Both the position numbers and the translations under genes were made by a program. A stretch of DNA of 17,981 bases, taken from a bacterium. Its GTDB lineage: Bacteria; JALSQH01. Of the stretch, positions 1-7,884 are shown piece after piece (position 1 is the stretch's first letter; every line of letters begins with the position of its first letter). Location: the NCBI GenBank assembly GCA_026985515.1, contig JALSQH010000038.1:1-17981 (forward strand), given 5' to 3'. The notes under the pieces were generated by a model. The model worked only from the letters and a program-made list of their open reading frames with translations, was not told the origin of the DNA and ran no database searches.

Positions 1-12
1 ATTCAGTGTAAA

Positions 13-1149
13 TTAAATTTCACTGACCAGCTCCCTTATAATTGCATCTGCTCTGCTCCAGTTTGAATAGGGAATTCTTATGTGATTGCCATGGATCTCC
101 AGAAGACCAAGTTCTATAAATTCCCTTACCTTCTCCGCAAGTGAAGCTTTTTCAGGCAAAATTCCCTTTCTGATCCCAAGATAAGTTCTCAATCCAAGCA
201 TAATTTTTTCAGTTATGATGGATTTTTCGTCAAGCTTTTCCATTTCTTTCACAGGGAGATTTCCGCTCTCAATTTTTTCAAAATAGTTTCTGAGAGAGGA
301 TACATTGAAGTATCTCTTTTCTCTTTCACTGAAAAATCCATGGGCAGATATGCCCGTTCCAAGATATGAATCCCTCATCCAGTATCCCCAGTTGTGAATC
401 GAGAAGTTTTTCGGAAGGGCAAAATTTGATATTTCATAATGGGTGAAACCCATGGAAAGGAGATAATCATGAATGGCAATATACCATTCACCAATGACAT
501 CATCAGCTGGAAGCCTCACCTTTCCCCTCTCATACATCTCATGGAGAGGGGTACCCCTCTCAACAATTAGAGAATAAGCAGAAATGTGGTTGGAATATAT
601 GGTTGCGATTTCCAGATCCTTCTCTATTCTCTCCAGAGTATCATTTTCAACACCCCAGATAATGTCAGAATTGATCTTATCAAAATATTTTTCTGCTTCT
701 TTAAGAGTCTCAAGAGCTTCTTTTCCAGTATGGATCCTTCCAAGAAACTTTAAAACCCTATCGTCAAAACTCTGAATCCCAATTGAAACCCTATTAAATC
801 CTATCTCCCTGTAATCTCTCAAACTTCCCCTCTCAACTGTTCCTGGATTCACCTCAATGGTTATCTCTGCAGAAGGGTGAAAATCGGGAAAATATTTTCT
901 TACACAATTAAGGATCATATCAAGTAGATAAGCTGATAAGAGGGAAGGTGTACCACCACCAAAATAAACAGAAATTACTCTCTCATGCTCAATCCCTTCC
1001 TCTTCAAATTTTTCCCTCCACAATTTTAACTCATTGCACAGATCTTCCGCGTATCTCTCGTGGACACTTTTATCTTTGACTGCAAAGGAAACAAAATTAC
1101 AGTAAGGGCACTTTCTCACACAGAAGGGAATGTGGATGTATATTCTCAT
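13..1149 (-). CDS. hemW: HemW-type radical SAM protein (coproporphyrinogen oxidase-like, heme chaperone family)
   Basis: 378-residue protein of the HemN/HemW radical SAM family. The cluster motif is at the extreme N-terminus: C10-x3-C14-x2-C17 followed by N-F, with HIPFC just before it. GGGTPS follows near residues 64-69, the SAM-contact motif. The Cys pattern lacks the fourth Cys of true HemN, and an HNWGYW sequence in the middle of the protein matches the HNxxYW motif of HemW. I therefore call HemW, a heme-binding chaperone of the cytoplasm, rather than anaerobic coproporphyrinogen III dehydrogenase. Length is normal for HemW. The ATG lies 11 bases after the lipoprotein stop, so the gene is probably the second gene of that transcript. 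The ribosome binding site is weak. Old annotations often call such proteins 'oxygen-independent coproporphyrinogen III oxidase'. The family is certain; the exact biochemical role is inferred. Confidence 0.9.
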   Translation of the reverse strand: MRIYIHIPFCVRKCPYCNFVSFAVKDKSVHERYAEDLCNELKLWREKFEEEGIEHERVISVYFGGGTPSLLSAYLLDMILNCVRKYFPDFHPSAEITIEVNPGTVERGSLRDYREIGFNRVSIGIQSFDDRVLKFLGRIHTGKEALETLKEAEKYFDKINSDIIWGVENDTLERIEKDLEIATIYSNHISAYSLIVERGTPLHEMYERGKVRLPADDVIGEWYIAIHDYLLSMGFTHYEISNFALPKNFSIHNWGYWMRDSYLGTGISAHGFFSEREKRYFNVSSLRNYFEKIESGNLPVKEMEKLDEKSIITEKIMLGLRTYLGIRKGILPEKASLAEKVREFIELGLLEIHGNHIRIPYSNWSRADAIIRELVSEI

Positions 1150-1160
1150 ACTTCATTATA

Positions 1161-4100
1161 TCATTTCATCCGTGTAAATGTGGATTCAAGTAACACAGAG
1201 GGTGTAAGATAGTAAAAACCATTTCCAGTGGCAATTCCAGTATTCACATAATTCTTACCGTCAACTGCGATAGCAAAGAAACCTGCATACTGACCACCAG
1301 TTTCCGTGATATGGAACTTTTTCCAGTTCCCATATTTTCCAGTCGCATAAACAATTCTGTTTGAGTTGTAAGTGGAATATACCATGTGAACCTTTCCAGA
1401 ATCATCCACAGTTATCGCTCCATGGCCTGCATAAGCATCACTACTTATCAGCTCACTTTTCCATTTTCCCGACCTGCTGGTGGCATAGAACAGATTGTTG
1501 CCAGATTTATAGATCAGGTAAATGTGATTATCTCTATCCATGGTCACATCAAAATTTCGTACAGCAGGAAAGGGAGTTTCATGTATTCTGCCTTCATTTA
1601 CATCGTAATAGAGGAGTTTATTCCTCTGTTCAGAGAAATCTGAGTAAAAAATCAGAACTCTGTCTCCTCTTCCTATGATTTCAGGTACAGAATTTTCCAC
1701 ATCCTCCTTCCCATCTAACATTATTGGTCCCCTCCAGTCTCCATCGTTATTCTCCATATACTTAACCTGATTGTAATTATCAACATAGATCAGGTGAATA
1801 ACTCTCCTCTCATCTATAAAAAGGGATGGATAGTTCACCTGATCTCCGCCGGTATTCACAACTTCACCGTAAAAAGCAACATCCGTGTCAGGATAAAAGT
1901 ACTTATGAATCAACTCACCCCTATCTGGATCATAGTAAACAAAGTGGACTTTACCCTCATCATCACTGGCCACCGCCCTTCCTGAACTCAGATCCTTATC
2001 TGTAACGGGCGTCGAGTACCAGAAATTTTTGTAAAGATAATAATAGGTAAGGCTTCCATAGCCACCGTGATTTTCCTCCACGAGAATGCCAGGAAATTTT
2101 GAATTCTCAATGTTAAACCAGATTCCACCTATCCATGAAGACTCATGATGCCCGATTTCCTGCATATCAAAGGGTAACTCATATAAGTAAATTCTCTCCC
2201 CATCTGAAGAAGGGTTGCCAGCTGTTATGAAAATTCTGTTGTGATCATCTCTGTTAATCGAGACTGAGTGACCATCCCCCCTCAGAGATTTAACCTGCCA
2301 CCCATCACCAGTTTCAACTGCCACTTTGAGGCCGGATCCCACAAATGAGGCTATAATCTCACCATCTGCACCTGCAACGACATCGCAGTCTATGATATTT
2401 TCATTTGAAATTACCCGAGTATGCCATGTCCCATTACTTTTAAAAGCGTATTTAACCACCTCCGTATCAGAATCTGCATAAACTATATGCGGCCTTCCCC
2501 AACCATCAAGAGCGAGAGAGTTGTAAGCTCCCACATCATGACTGCTGTTATCCACAACCGTGATGCTCCATGAAGAACCATTCTTCTCAGCATACTTCAG
2601 TTCATGATTGGTGTTATCGTAATAAGCAAGTTTTATTCTTCCAGCATTATCCACAGCAATGGAATTAAAAATGCCAGCGTCGTTGCTGTCAGGAACAGTT
2701 TCACTTACCCACCCCCCATATTTTCTGTATGAAACTCTCAATCTCCTCACCGTTGAACCATACTGATTCCTCAATTGATAGTAGGCAATATATGGAGTTC
2801 TATGACTATCAAGGGCAATAGAAGTTCTGAAGGGAGTATACAGAGAAACATTTTTGCTCTCATCAAATGTTTCAATTTCCCAATTACCTCCCGAATAATA
2901 TGCCATTCTAAAATAAGCAGTATATGTTGATCCTGAACCTTCGGGAATCATATCCACAAAGGAGATATATGGCCTCCCATTCTCATCAACTGCTATATCG
3001 GAATCCCAGCCATCACTTCCATCTGCCTCAACCACCTGATACCTCCATTCACTGCCGGCGTTGGTTGCGTAAATCAAACGACTATCACTGGATTGAAAAA
3101 CCATATGTATCCAGCCATTCCTGTCAAGGGCCATAGAAATCTTACCAGCTGGTGCTGGCAAACCTTCAATCTCTTTTCTCATAACTCCAGGCAGATCAAA
3201 ACTATTGTTCCATATCATATCCCCAAGGTAATTATAATTTCTCAATTCAAGAGAACCATTCCAGACCTCCCATGGAAATTTTTTAAGATTTACCTCTGTT
3301 GAATTGTTGTAAACATTGTCACTGTATGTCTCACCGGTGATATCTTCGTACGAGTAATTTCCAAGGAGAGTGGAGGTTCCCTCAGGATTATCCCATACAA
3401 CATGCACCCCATCTGCAGCACTAACATAGTAAGCTCTTTTAACAGGATCAATTGGCAATCCCGCATTAAAAGGGGCAGACCATTCTGAAACATTGCCAAC
3501 ATTATCAATCGTTCTGATTCTGTAAAGATGGGGGTATCCTGGCAAAATTGAAACATCAGTGTATGTGGTTACTCCTGCAGGGAGCTCCGCCACAGTTACA
3601 AAAAAGGTATCTATACCCTCAATCTTTCTCTGCAATTCAAAGTGGTCCAGATCAGCTGACCCGGGAAAACTCCACCCTATTTTAATCTGGTTATTACTGA
3701 AAGATACTCTGTACAGATCAGGAACTGGTGGGGGTGTGGTATCCAGAGTAACAACAGTCAAATACACAGGTGACTCATTACCTGCATAATCAACATACTT
3801 CACAAATATCTCCTTTACTCCATCACCAGAGGTTAAATACCACTCAGTTGAAGTTGTGGCGCTAATTTGATACGATTCACCAAATGCAGGGAAGTTACTT
3901 ATGAGAATTCTGGCAGTATCAGTTGAATAACCGGCAAATTTAAGATTCACTATGGGAGAATTCACCTTTCCATCCACTTTAACATCTTCAACTTCTGCCG
4001 GTGAACCTTCGGGAGGAGTGGTGTCTTTAATAAATTTCAAAACAGCAGATGTTTCATTTCCTGCGTAATCTCTGAAAGATATTCTCAGAGTGTAATCACC

Positions 4101-5318
4101 ATCAGAAGTAAGCGTGACAGAATAGTACTGCTGATAAGGCATCCAGCGTGAAACACTACCATTTACTCTTATTCTGAAATCCTTTACCCCACTTTCATTG
4201 TCAGAAACCACAGAATTCAGAGGAAGCTCTCCCCTCCCTCTGAAATACAGCCTTTCTCCATATCTGACAACATCACCTGTGTCTATAATGCCAAGATAAA
4301 TTACCTCGGGTTTCCCCTGATCAAGATAAATCGACTCTTTCAATACCCCTGTCTCATAACCATACTGGTCCCTGAAATTCACACAAACAGTTTTCATTCC
4401 GCTTCCCTCAGTTAGCAGCCACTCCTCGGTGGCTTTGAAAATCTTCCATCCTGTAAAGTGACAATCTCCATCATAGTAATTTCCAGTGGTCATTGCAGTT
4501 GCATTAAAACCATACAGCTCAAGTTTAACTTCCCGTGTTGATGAAAATGAATAATCCGGGACAGGTTCCCCATTTTCACCTTTAACATATCCTCTAATTT
4601 TAAATGCACCTGTCACTCTGAAAAGTACCACATTACCCACATCTTTTACACCATTCTTTTCATCTGCAATAACTATATTGTCAATTTTCCTTGTAAGGTA
4701 TCCATCTTTCTTTATCAGAAGTGAATACTTCCCGGCATAGACATTATTGAAGTGAAACTCTCCATCCTCATCAACAGTTTTTACCACTGTAAAATCTGAT
4801 GTTTCAGCGGGGAAACTTTCACTCATTTTTCCAAAACCTGATTTTGAAGTGGAAACTCTTTTCAAGATAACAATTGCTCCATCTGGAGAGGAAGATTCCC
4901 CTCCACTCTGTTGCAGGACCACCTTTCCAGTCAGCAGAAATTTCAGAGCTCTTACGAAAATTTCACCTGTATCCTGGATGGTTCCTATCCCCACAGAGAT
5001 TTTTTTCACCGTTCTAACAAAATATTTCTCAGATACAATTATTGAGTAATTTCCAGGTATTACACCTGTAAACTTGAACTTTCCCTCTCTATCTGTAACG
5101 ACGCTTTTTGAATCAAGTTTTCCCTGAAGAAGTACAGTAACACCAGCATAGTCACTTTCTCCCTCAAGAACAATATGACCTGTAACCACACTCCTTTTCT
5201 GGTATCTGACCGGATCAGCTTCGGGATCGTAGGCATTAGTATGATCAAGATTATCTGAGCAGGAAATCAGAAAAAAAGCAATGAAAAGAAAAAGAAAAAA
5301 AATTCTTGGAGAACTCAT
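1161..5318 (-). CDS. Large surface lipoprotein: two carboxypeptidase-regulatory-like domains, Ig-like/FN3 modules, 14 propeller-type repeats
   Basis: 1385 residues. A lipoprotein signal (hydrophobic residues 6-18, LISC lipobox, Cys20) predicts signal peptidase II cleavage; Ser21 does not match the usual inner-membrane retention signal. A GGGGAGG site 5 bases before the ATG supports the start. Residues 43-121 and about 125-235 look like carboxypeptidase regulatory-like beta-sandwiches ('G.F.F..V..G.Y...'). Residues about 290-520 hold Ig-like modules with related 'D..GNE' ends near 417-422 and 510-515. An FN3-like domain lies around 530-620, with the 'DTTPP' linker common before FN3. From about residue 728 to the C-terminus there are about 14 degenerate repeats of 45-50 residues, with cores such as 'SIAVDNAGRIKLAYYD' and 'LKYA...G.SW'. 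No catalytic residues are recognised; adhesion, binding or structural roles are all possible. It has its own promoter with a CRP-type site and precedes hemW. The architecture is clear; the function is unknown. Confidence 0.9.
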   Translation of the reverse strand: MSSPRIFFLFLFIAFFLISCSDNLDHTNAYDPEADPVRYQKRSVVTGHIVLEGESDYAGVTVLLQGKLDSKSVVTDREGKFKFTGVIPGNYSIIVSEKYFVRTVKKISVGIGTIQDTGEIFVRALKFLLTGKVVLQQSGGESSSPDGAIVILKRVSTSKSGFGKMSESFPAETSDFTVVKTVDEDGEFHFNNVYAGKYSLLIKKDGYLTRKIDNIVIADEKNGVKDVGNVVLFRVTGAFKIRGYVKGENGEPVPDYSFSSTREVKLELYGFNATAMTTGNYYDGDCHFTGWKIFKATEEWLLTEGSGMKTVCVNFRDQYGYETGVLKESIYLDQGKPEVIYLGIIDTGDVVRYGERLYFRGRGELPLNSVVSDNESGVKDFRIRVNGSVSRWMPYQQYYSVTLTSDGDYTLRISFRDYAGNETSAVLKFIKDTTPPEGSPAEVEDVKVDGKVNSPIVNLKFAGYSTDTARILISNFPAFGESYQISATTSTEWYLTSGDGVKEIFVKYVDYAGNESPVYLTVVTLDTTPPPVPDLYRVSFSNNQIKIGWSFPGSADLDHFELQRKIEGIDTFFVTVAELPAGVTTYTDVSILPGYPHLYRIRTIDNVGNVSEWSAPFNAGLPIDPVKRAYYVSAADGVHVVWDNPEGTSTLLGNYSYEDITGETYSDNVYNNSTEVNLKKFPWEVWNGSLELRNYNYLGDMIWNNSFDLPGVMRKEIEGLPAPAGKISMALDRNGWIHMVFQSSDSRLIYATNAGSEWRYQVVEADGSDGWDSDIAVDENGRPYISFVDMIPEGSGSTYTAYFRMAYYSGGNWEIETFDESKNVSLYTPFRTSIALDSHRTPYIAYYQLRNQYGSTVRRLRVSYRKYGGWVSETVPDSNDAGIFNSIAVDNAGRIKLAYYDNTNHELKYAEKNGSSWSITVVDNSSHDVGAYNSLALDGWGRPHIVYADSDTEVVKYAFKSNGTWHTRVISNENIIDCDVVAGADGEIIASFVGSGLKVAVETGDGWQVKSLRGDGHSVSINRDDHNRIFITAGNPSSDGERIYLYELPFDMQEIGHHESSWIGGIWFNIENSKFPGILVEENHGGYGSLTYYYLYKNFWYSTPVTDKDLSSGRAVASDDEGKVHFVYYDPDRGELIHKYFYPDTDVAFYGEVVNTGGDQVNYPSLFIDERRVIHLIYVDNYNQVKYMENNDGDWRGPIMLDGKEDVENSVPEIIGRGDRVLIFYSDFSEQRNKLLYYDVNEGRIHETPFPAVRNFDVTMDRDNHIYLIYKSGNNLFYATSRSGKWKSELISSDAYAGHGAITVDDSGKVHMVYSTYNSNRIVYATGKYGNWKKFHITETGGQYAGFFAIAVDGKNYVNTGIATGNGFYYLTPSVLLESTFTRMK
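1164..3137 (-). repeat. Protein-level tandem repeats (about 14 units of about 47 residues) in the lipoprotein
   Basis: Unit cores begin near lipoprotein residues 728, 784, 833, 886, 934, 979, 1018, about 1066 (degenerate), 1114, 1163, 1210, 1256, 1301 and 1348, mostly 45-53 residues apart. The consensus is roughly 'S-[IL]-A-[VL]-D-x-x-G-[RK]-x-[HY]-[IM]-x-[YF]', then '[LV]-x-Y-A-x-x-x-G-x-W' about 20 residues on. The units are too diverged at DNA level to be recent duplications. The pattern is that of a beta-propeller; fourteen units would make two seven-bladed propellers, which is inference. Units 7 and 8 are the weakest and may mark the boundary between two propellers. Confidence 0.7.
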
Positions 5319-5364
5319 CTGATCCTCCCCGCAGAAAGGATTTTCTTACATTTTAACACTAAAG

Positions 5365-5370
5365 ATTATA
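5365..5370 (-). promoter_or_regulatory. -10 box of the lipoprotein-hemW promoter
   Basis: A perfect TATAAT reads on the minus strand here, putting the start of transcription near 5358 and a leader of about 40 bases before the ATG. The hexamer 17 bases upstream is CAGAAT, a poor -35 match. That is typical of an activator-dependent promoter and fits the CRP-type palindrome that overlaps it. Confidence 0.65.
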
Positions 5371-5391
5371 ATCTGAAAGTAAAAAAAATTC

Positions 5392-5407
5392 TGTGACAGA
5401 TGTCACA
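5392..5407. promoter_or_regulatory. CRP/FNR-family operator-like palindrome
   Basis: The 16 bases TGTGACAGATGTCACA form a perfect inverted repeat (TGTGACA / TGTCACA, 2-base spacer) and match the CRP consensus TGTGA-N6-TCACA exactly. The centre is at 5399.5. Measured from the start predicted by the TATAAT box (about 5358) it is at -41.5, the classic class II activator position. Relative to the RNase J promoter it is near -78.5, not a standard activating distance. The target regulator is not in the window. Confidence 0.65.
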
Positions 5408-5442
5408 AAATCAACAAAAAGTAAAATTTCTTACCGGTCATA

Positions 5443-5471
5443 TTGACACCACTCTGTCCAGTTTATAAAAT
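5443..5471 (+). promoter_or_regulatory. Sigma-70 type promoter of the RNase J gene
   Basis: TTGACA at 5443-5448 is a perfect -35 box; 17 bases follow, then TAAAAT at 5466-5471 as the -10 box. The predicted start is about 5478, leaving a leader of about 29 bases before the ATG at 5507. An AGGTGAGG ribosome binding site lies at 5491-5498. Confidence 0.7.
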
Positions 5472-5506
5472 TTTTTTCAGTTTATATTCAAGGTGAGGAT
5501 AAAAAA

Positions 5507-7156
5507 ATGATCAGAATTCTCTGTCTGGGTGGCTGTGGTGAAATTGGACTGAACAGCATCGTGGTAGAAATTAATGAAAAACTCATACTTATTGACTCAG
5601 GTATGGGTTTCCCTTCATGTTCCCATTATGGGGTTGACCTTTTAATTCCCGATTTTAAGTATATCAGGGAAAATCAGGAAAAACTTGAGGCAATTCTGCT
5701 CACTCATGGGCATGAGGATCATATCGGCGCACTACCCTACCTCTTTTCCCAACTGGAAAGGAGTGTTCCCGTCTTTGGAGGAGAATTCACTCTTGCCCTT
5801 GCAGAAAAAAGATTTGAAGGATTTGAAACTGAATCTAAACCTAAATGGAGTGTGGTAAGTCCATTTGAGAAAATGGAAATTAATGAAAACATTTTTGCAA
5901 AGTTTATTCCTGTTACCCACAGTACTGTTGACAGCTATGCAATCGCACTCTATACGGACGAAGGGATCATTTTCCATACGGGAGATTTTAAAATAGATAG
6001 ATCTCCATTAAACGGGGATCCATTCCCTGAAAATGAAATTAGAAACGTTGGAAGTGAAGGTGTTAAAATCCTGTTATCAGAAAGTACAAATGTTGAACTT
6101 CCAGGTTACTCTCTCCCCGAAAAGGATGTAAAAGAATCTCTATTCAAAATTTTCGAAAAGGCAGAGGGAAGGATTCTATTTACAACCTTCTCCTCTCATA
6201 TAACAAGAATTAAAGAAGTTATTGACATTTCAGCTCAGCTCGGAAGAAAAGTTTATATCAGCGGAAGAAGCATAAAGGAAAGTGTTGAGATTGCTTTTAA
6301 ACTTGGGATTTTTGGAGAAGAGGAGAGAAAAGCCATTATTGGCGATTTATCGGACATTCCAGACAGAGCTTTTACAATAATTGTAACGGGAAGTCAGGGA
6401 GAACCATTCTCCACCCTTTACAGAATTTCCAGAAATGAAGATAGAAACATCAAGATAAAACCTGACGACATAGTAATAATTTCAGCCAAATTTATTCCAG
6501 GACAGGAAAAGGCAATCTACAGTTACATCAACAGACTTTACAAGCTGGGAGTAAAAGAGGTTTTTTATGAGAAACTTCACCAGGTTCATGCCTCAGGCCA
6601 TGCCCACAGAGAAGAACTCAGAGAGATGATCAGAATGATCAGGCCTGAGATTTTCATTCCCGTTCATGGTGAATACAGACATCTTGAGCTTCACAGAAGA
6701 CTCGCAAGTGAAGAAGGGATCGAAAAAACCTTTGTCCTTCAGAATGGTGAAGGAGTGGTGATAGAAGGAGAAGAAATTCATAAATTTGAGTATCCAGTTG
6801 GAGTAACTTACATAGATGGATTAAGTACCGGAGATCTCTCGGGAGAAGTGATGAAAAAGAGAAAATTCATTTCAAGGGAGGGATTGATAGTTCTTTTTGG
6901 CGTCATTAACAGTGCAAGGGAGTTTTCCTTTGGACCCAAGATATTCTCTCTGGGAATTGTGGAGGAAGATGTTTTTGAAGAATTGAAAGAAAGGATTACA
7001 GGGATAACTACTGAAGTTTTAAAAAACATTAAAAAGGTTTCTCCTGATCACATACCACTTATTGAAGAAGAGATGAGAGTCAGGATCAGAAGATTTATGA
7101 GAGGAGTAACGGGTAAAAACCCTCTCATTACTGTTATTCTGGAATTTGAAAATTAG
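5507..7156 (+). CDS. rnj: Ribonuclease J (beta-CASP metallo-beta-lactamase ribonuclease)
   Basis: 549 residues, the usual full length for RNase J. The metallo-beta-lactamase domain starts at residue 1 (LGGCGEIG near 8-14). It carries the zinc motif THGHEDH (H67, H69, D71, H72), a further His in VTHST (H138) and the bridging Asp in HTGDFK (D160). The beta-CASP part contains TTFSSH, VTGSQGEP and HASGHA, followed by IPVHGEYRHL with the last metal His. The C-terminal domain (about residues 450-549) is present. RNase J is a cytoplasmic 5'-3' exo- and endonuclease for mRNA turnover and rRNA maturation. The ATG has a ribosome binding site and a consensus promoter upstream. The gene appears monocistronic; its stop overlaps that of convergent tlyA. 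A single copy is seen, so J1 versus J2 cannot be decided. Confidence 0.95.
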   Translation: MIRILCLGGCGEIGLNSIVVEINEKLILIDSGMGFPSCSHYGVDLLIPDFKYIRENQEKLEAILLTHGHEDHIGALPYLFSQLERSVPVFGGEFTLALAEKRFEGFETESKPKWSVVSPFEKMEINENIFAKFIPVTHSTVDSYAIALYTDEGIIFHTGDFKIDRSPLNGDPFPENEIRNVGSEGVKILLSESTNVELPGYSLPEKDVKESLFKIFEKAEGRILFTTFSSHITRIKEVIDISAQLGRKVYISGRSIKESVEIAFKLGIFGEEERKAIIGDLSDIPDRAFTIIVTGSQGEPFSTLYRISRNEDRNIKIKPDDIVIISAKFIPGQEKAIYSYINRLYKLGVKEVFYEKLHQVHASGHAHREELREMIRMIRPEIFIPVHGEYRHLELHRRLASEEGIEKTFVLQNGEGVVIEGEEIHKFEYPVGVTYIDGLSTGDLSGEVMKKRKFISREGLIVLFGVINSAREFSFGPKIFSLGIVEEDVFEELKERITGITTEVLKNIKKVSPDHIPLIEEEMRVRIRRFMRGVTGKNPLITVILEFEN

Positions 7157-7884
7157 ATGTGAAAATACGCGAGGAATTCCACATTTCCCTTCTGTCCCTT
7201 GATTGGGGATTCAACCCATCCCTCAATCACAAGGCCAAGATTTCTGGCAAAATTTAATATTTTTTCAACAGCTTCCATCTGATATTCTCTTTTACGCACC
7301 ACCCCACCCTTTCCCACTTTCTCCCTTCCCACCTCAAACTGGGGTTTAATAAGTACGACTATTTCTTTCCTTCCCTCAAGGATCCCGTAGATAACAGGTA
7401 GAACCAGCGTCAGGGAGATAAAGGAAAGATCCAGGGTTGCCATAACAGGCGGTATTTGAAAATGTTCTCTGGTTACATACCTGATATTGGTGTTGTCCAT
7501 AACCACAACTCTTGGATCCTTCTGAAGTTTCCAGTGTAACTGCCCCCTTCCCACATCCACCGCATATACGAGCCTGGCTCCCCTCTGCAACAGGAGATCA
7601 GTGAAGCCCCCTGTAGAAGCCCCTGCATCAATAACCACCTTATCTCTAACATCGATATTAAAGTGATCAAGAGCCTTTTGAAGTTTAAGGCCTCCCCTGC
7701 TCACATAGGGCAATCTCTCTCTGACCCTGAGCGGCGCGTCAACGGGAAGAAGTTCACCTGCCTTCTCTATTTTTCTGTTTTCAAGAAAAACCTCTCCAGC
7801 AAGGATTAATGCACGCGCCTTCTCCCTCGATTCTGCAAGACCCCTTTCTACAAGGAGCAGATCAGCCCTTTTCTTTTCAACCAT
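7153..7884 (-). CDS. tlyA: TlyA-family rRNA 2'-O-methyltransferase (S4 + FtsJ-like domains)
   Basis: About 243 residues. An N-terminal S4 RNA-binding domain (residues 1-60; R-A-D-L-L-L-V-E-R-G-L then S-R-E-K-A-R-A-L-I) precedes a Rossmann methyltransferase with the SAM loop DAGASTGGFTD near residues 86-96. YVSRGGLKL links the two. TlyA enzymes 2'-O-methylate cytidines in 16S and 23S rRNA; some homologues were called haemolysins. I prefer the ATG at 7884, which fits family N-termini and overlaps the end of dxs by 8 bases. An in-frame TTG at 7890 would add two residues and sits 4-5 bases after GGA, so it cannot be excluded. This is the last gene of the nif3-to-tlyA operon, and its stop overlaps that of convergent rnj. 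The substrate nucleotide is inferred from the family. Confidence 0.9.
   Translation of the reverse strand: MVEKKRADLLLVERGLAESREKARALILAGEVFLENRKIEKAGELLPVDAPLRVRERLPYVSRGGLKLQKALDHFNIDVRDKVVIDAGASTGGFTDLLLQRGARLVYAVDVGRGQLHWKLQKDPRVVVMDNTNIRYVTREHFQIPPVMATLDLSFISLTLVLPVIYGILEGRKEIVVLIKPQFEVGREKVGKGGVVRKREYQMEAVEKILNFARNLGLVIEGWVESPIKGQKGNVEFLAYFHI

Noticed and set aside
13-1149. Calling the radical SAM gene hemN (anaerobic coproporphyrinogen III dehydrogenase)
   Set aside because: The cluster motif has three Cys followed by Asn-Phe instead of the HemN CxxxCxxCxC, the protein is about 80 residues shorter than HemN, and it carries an HNxxYW-type motif.
7157-7230. Possible intrinsic terminator after the RNase J stop
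   Set aside because: Only a five-base ATGTG/CACAT pairing with a long loop and no following T-run was found.
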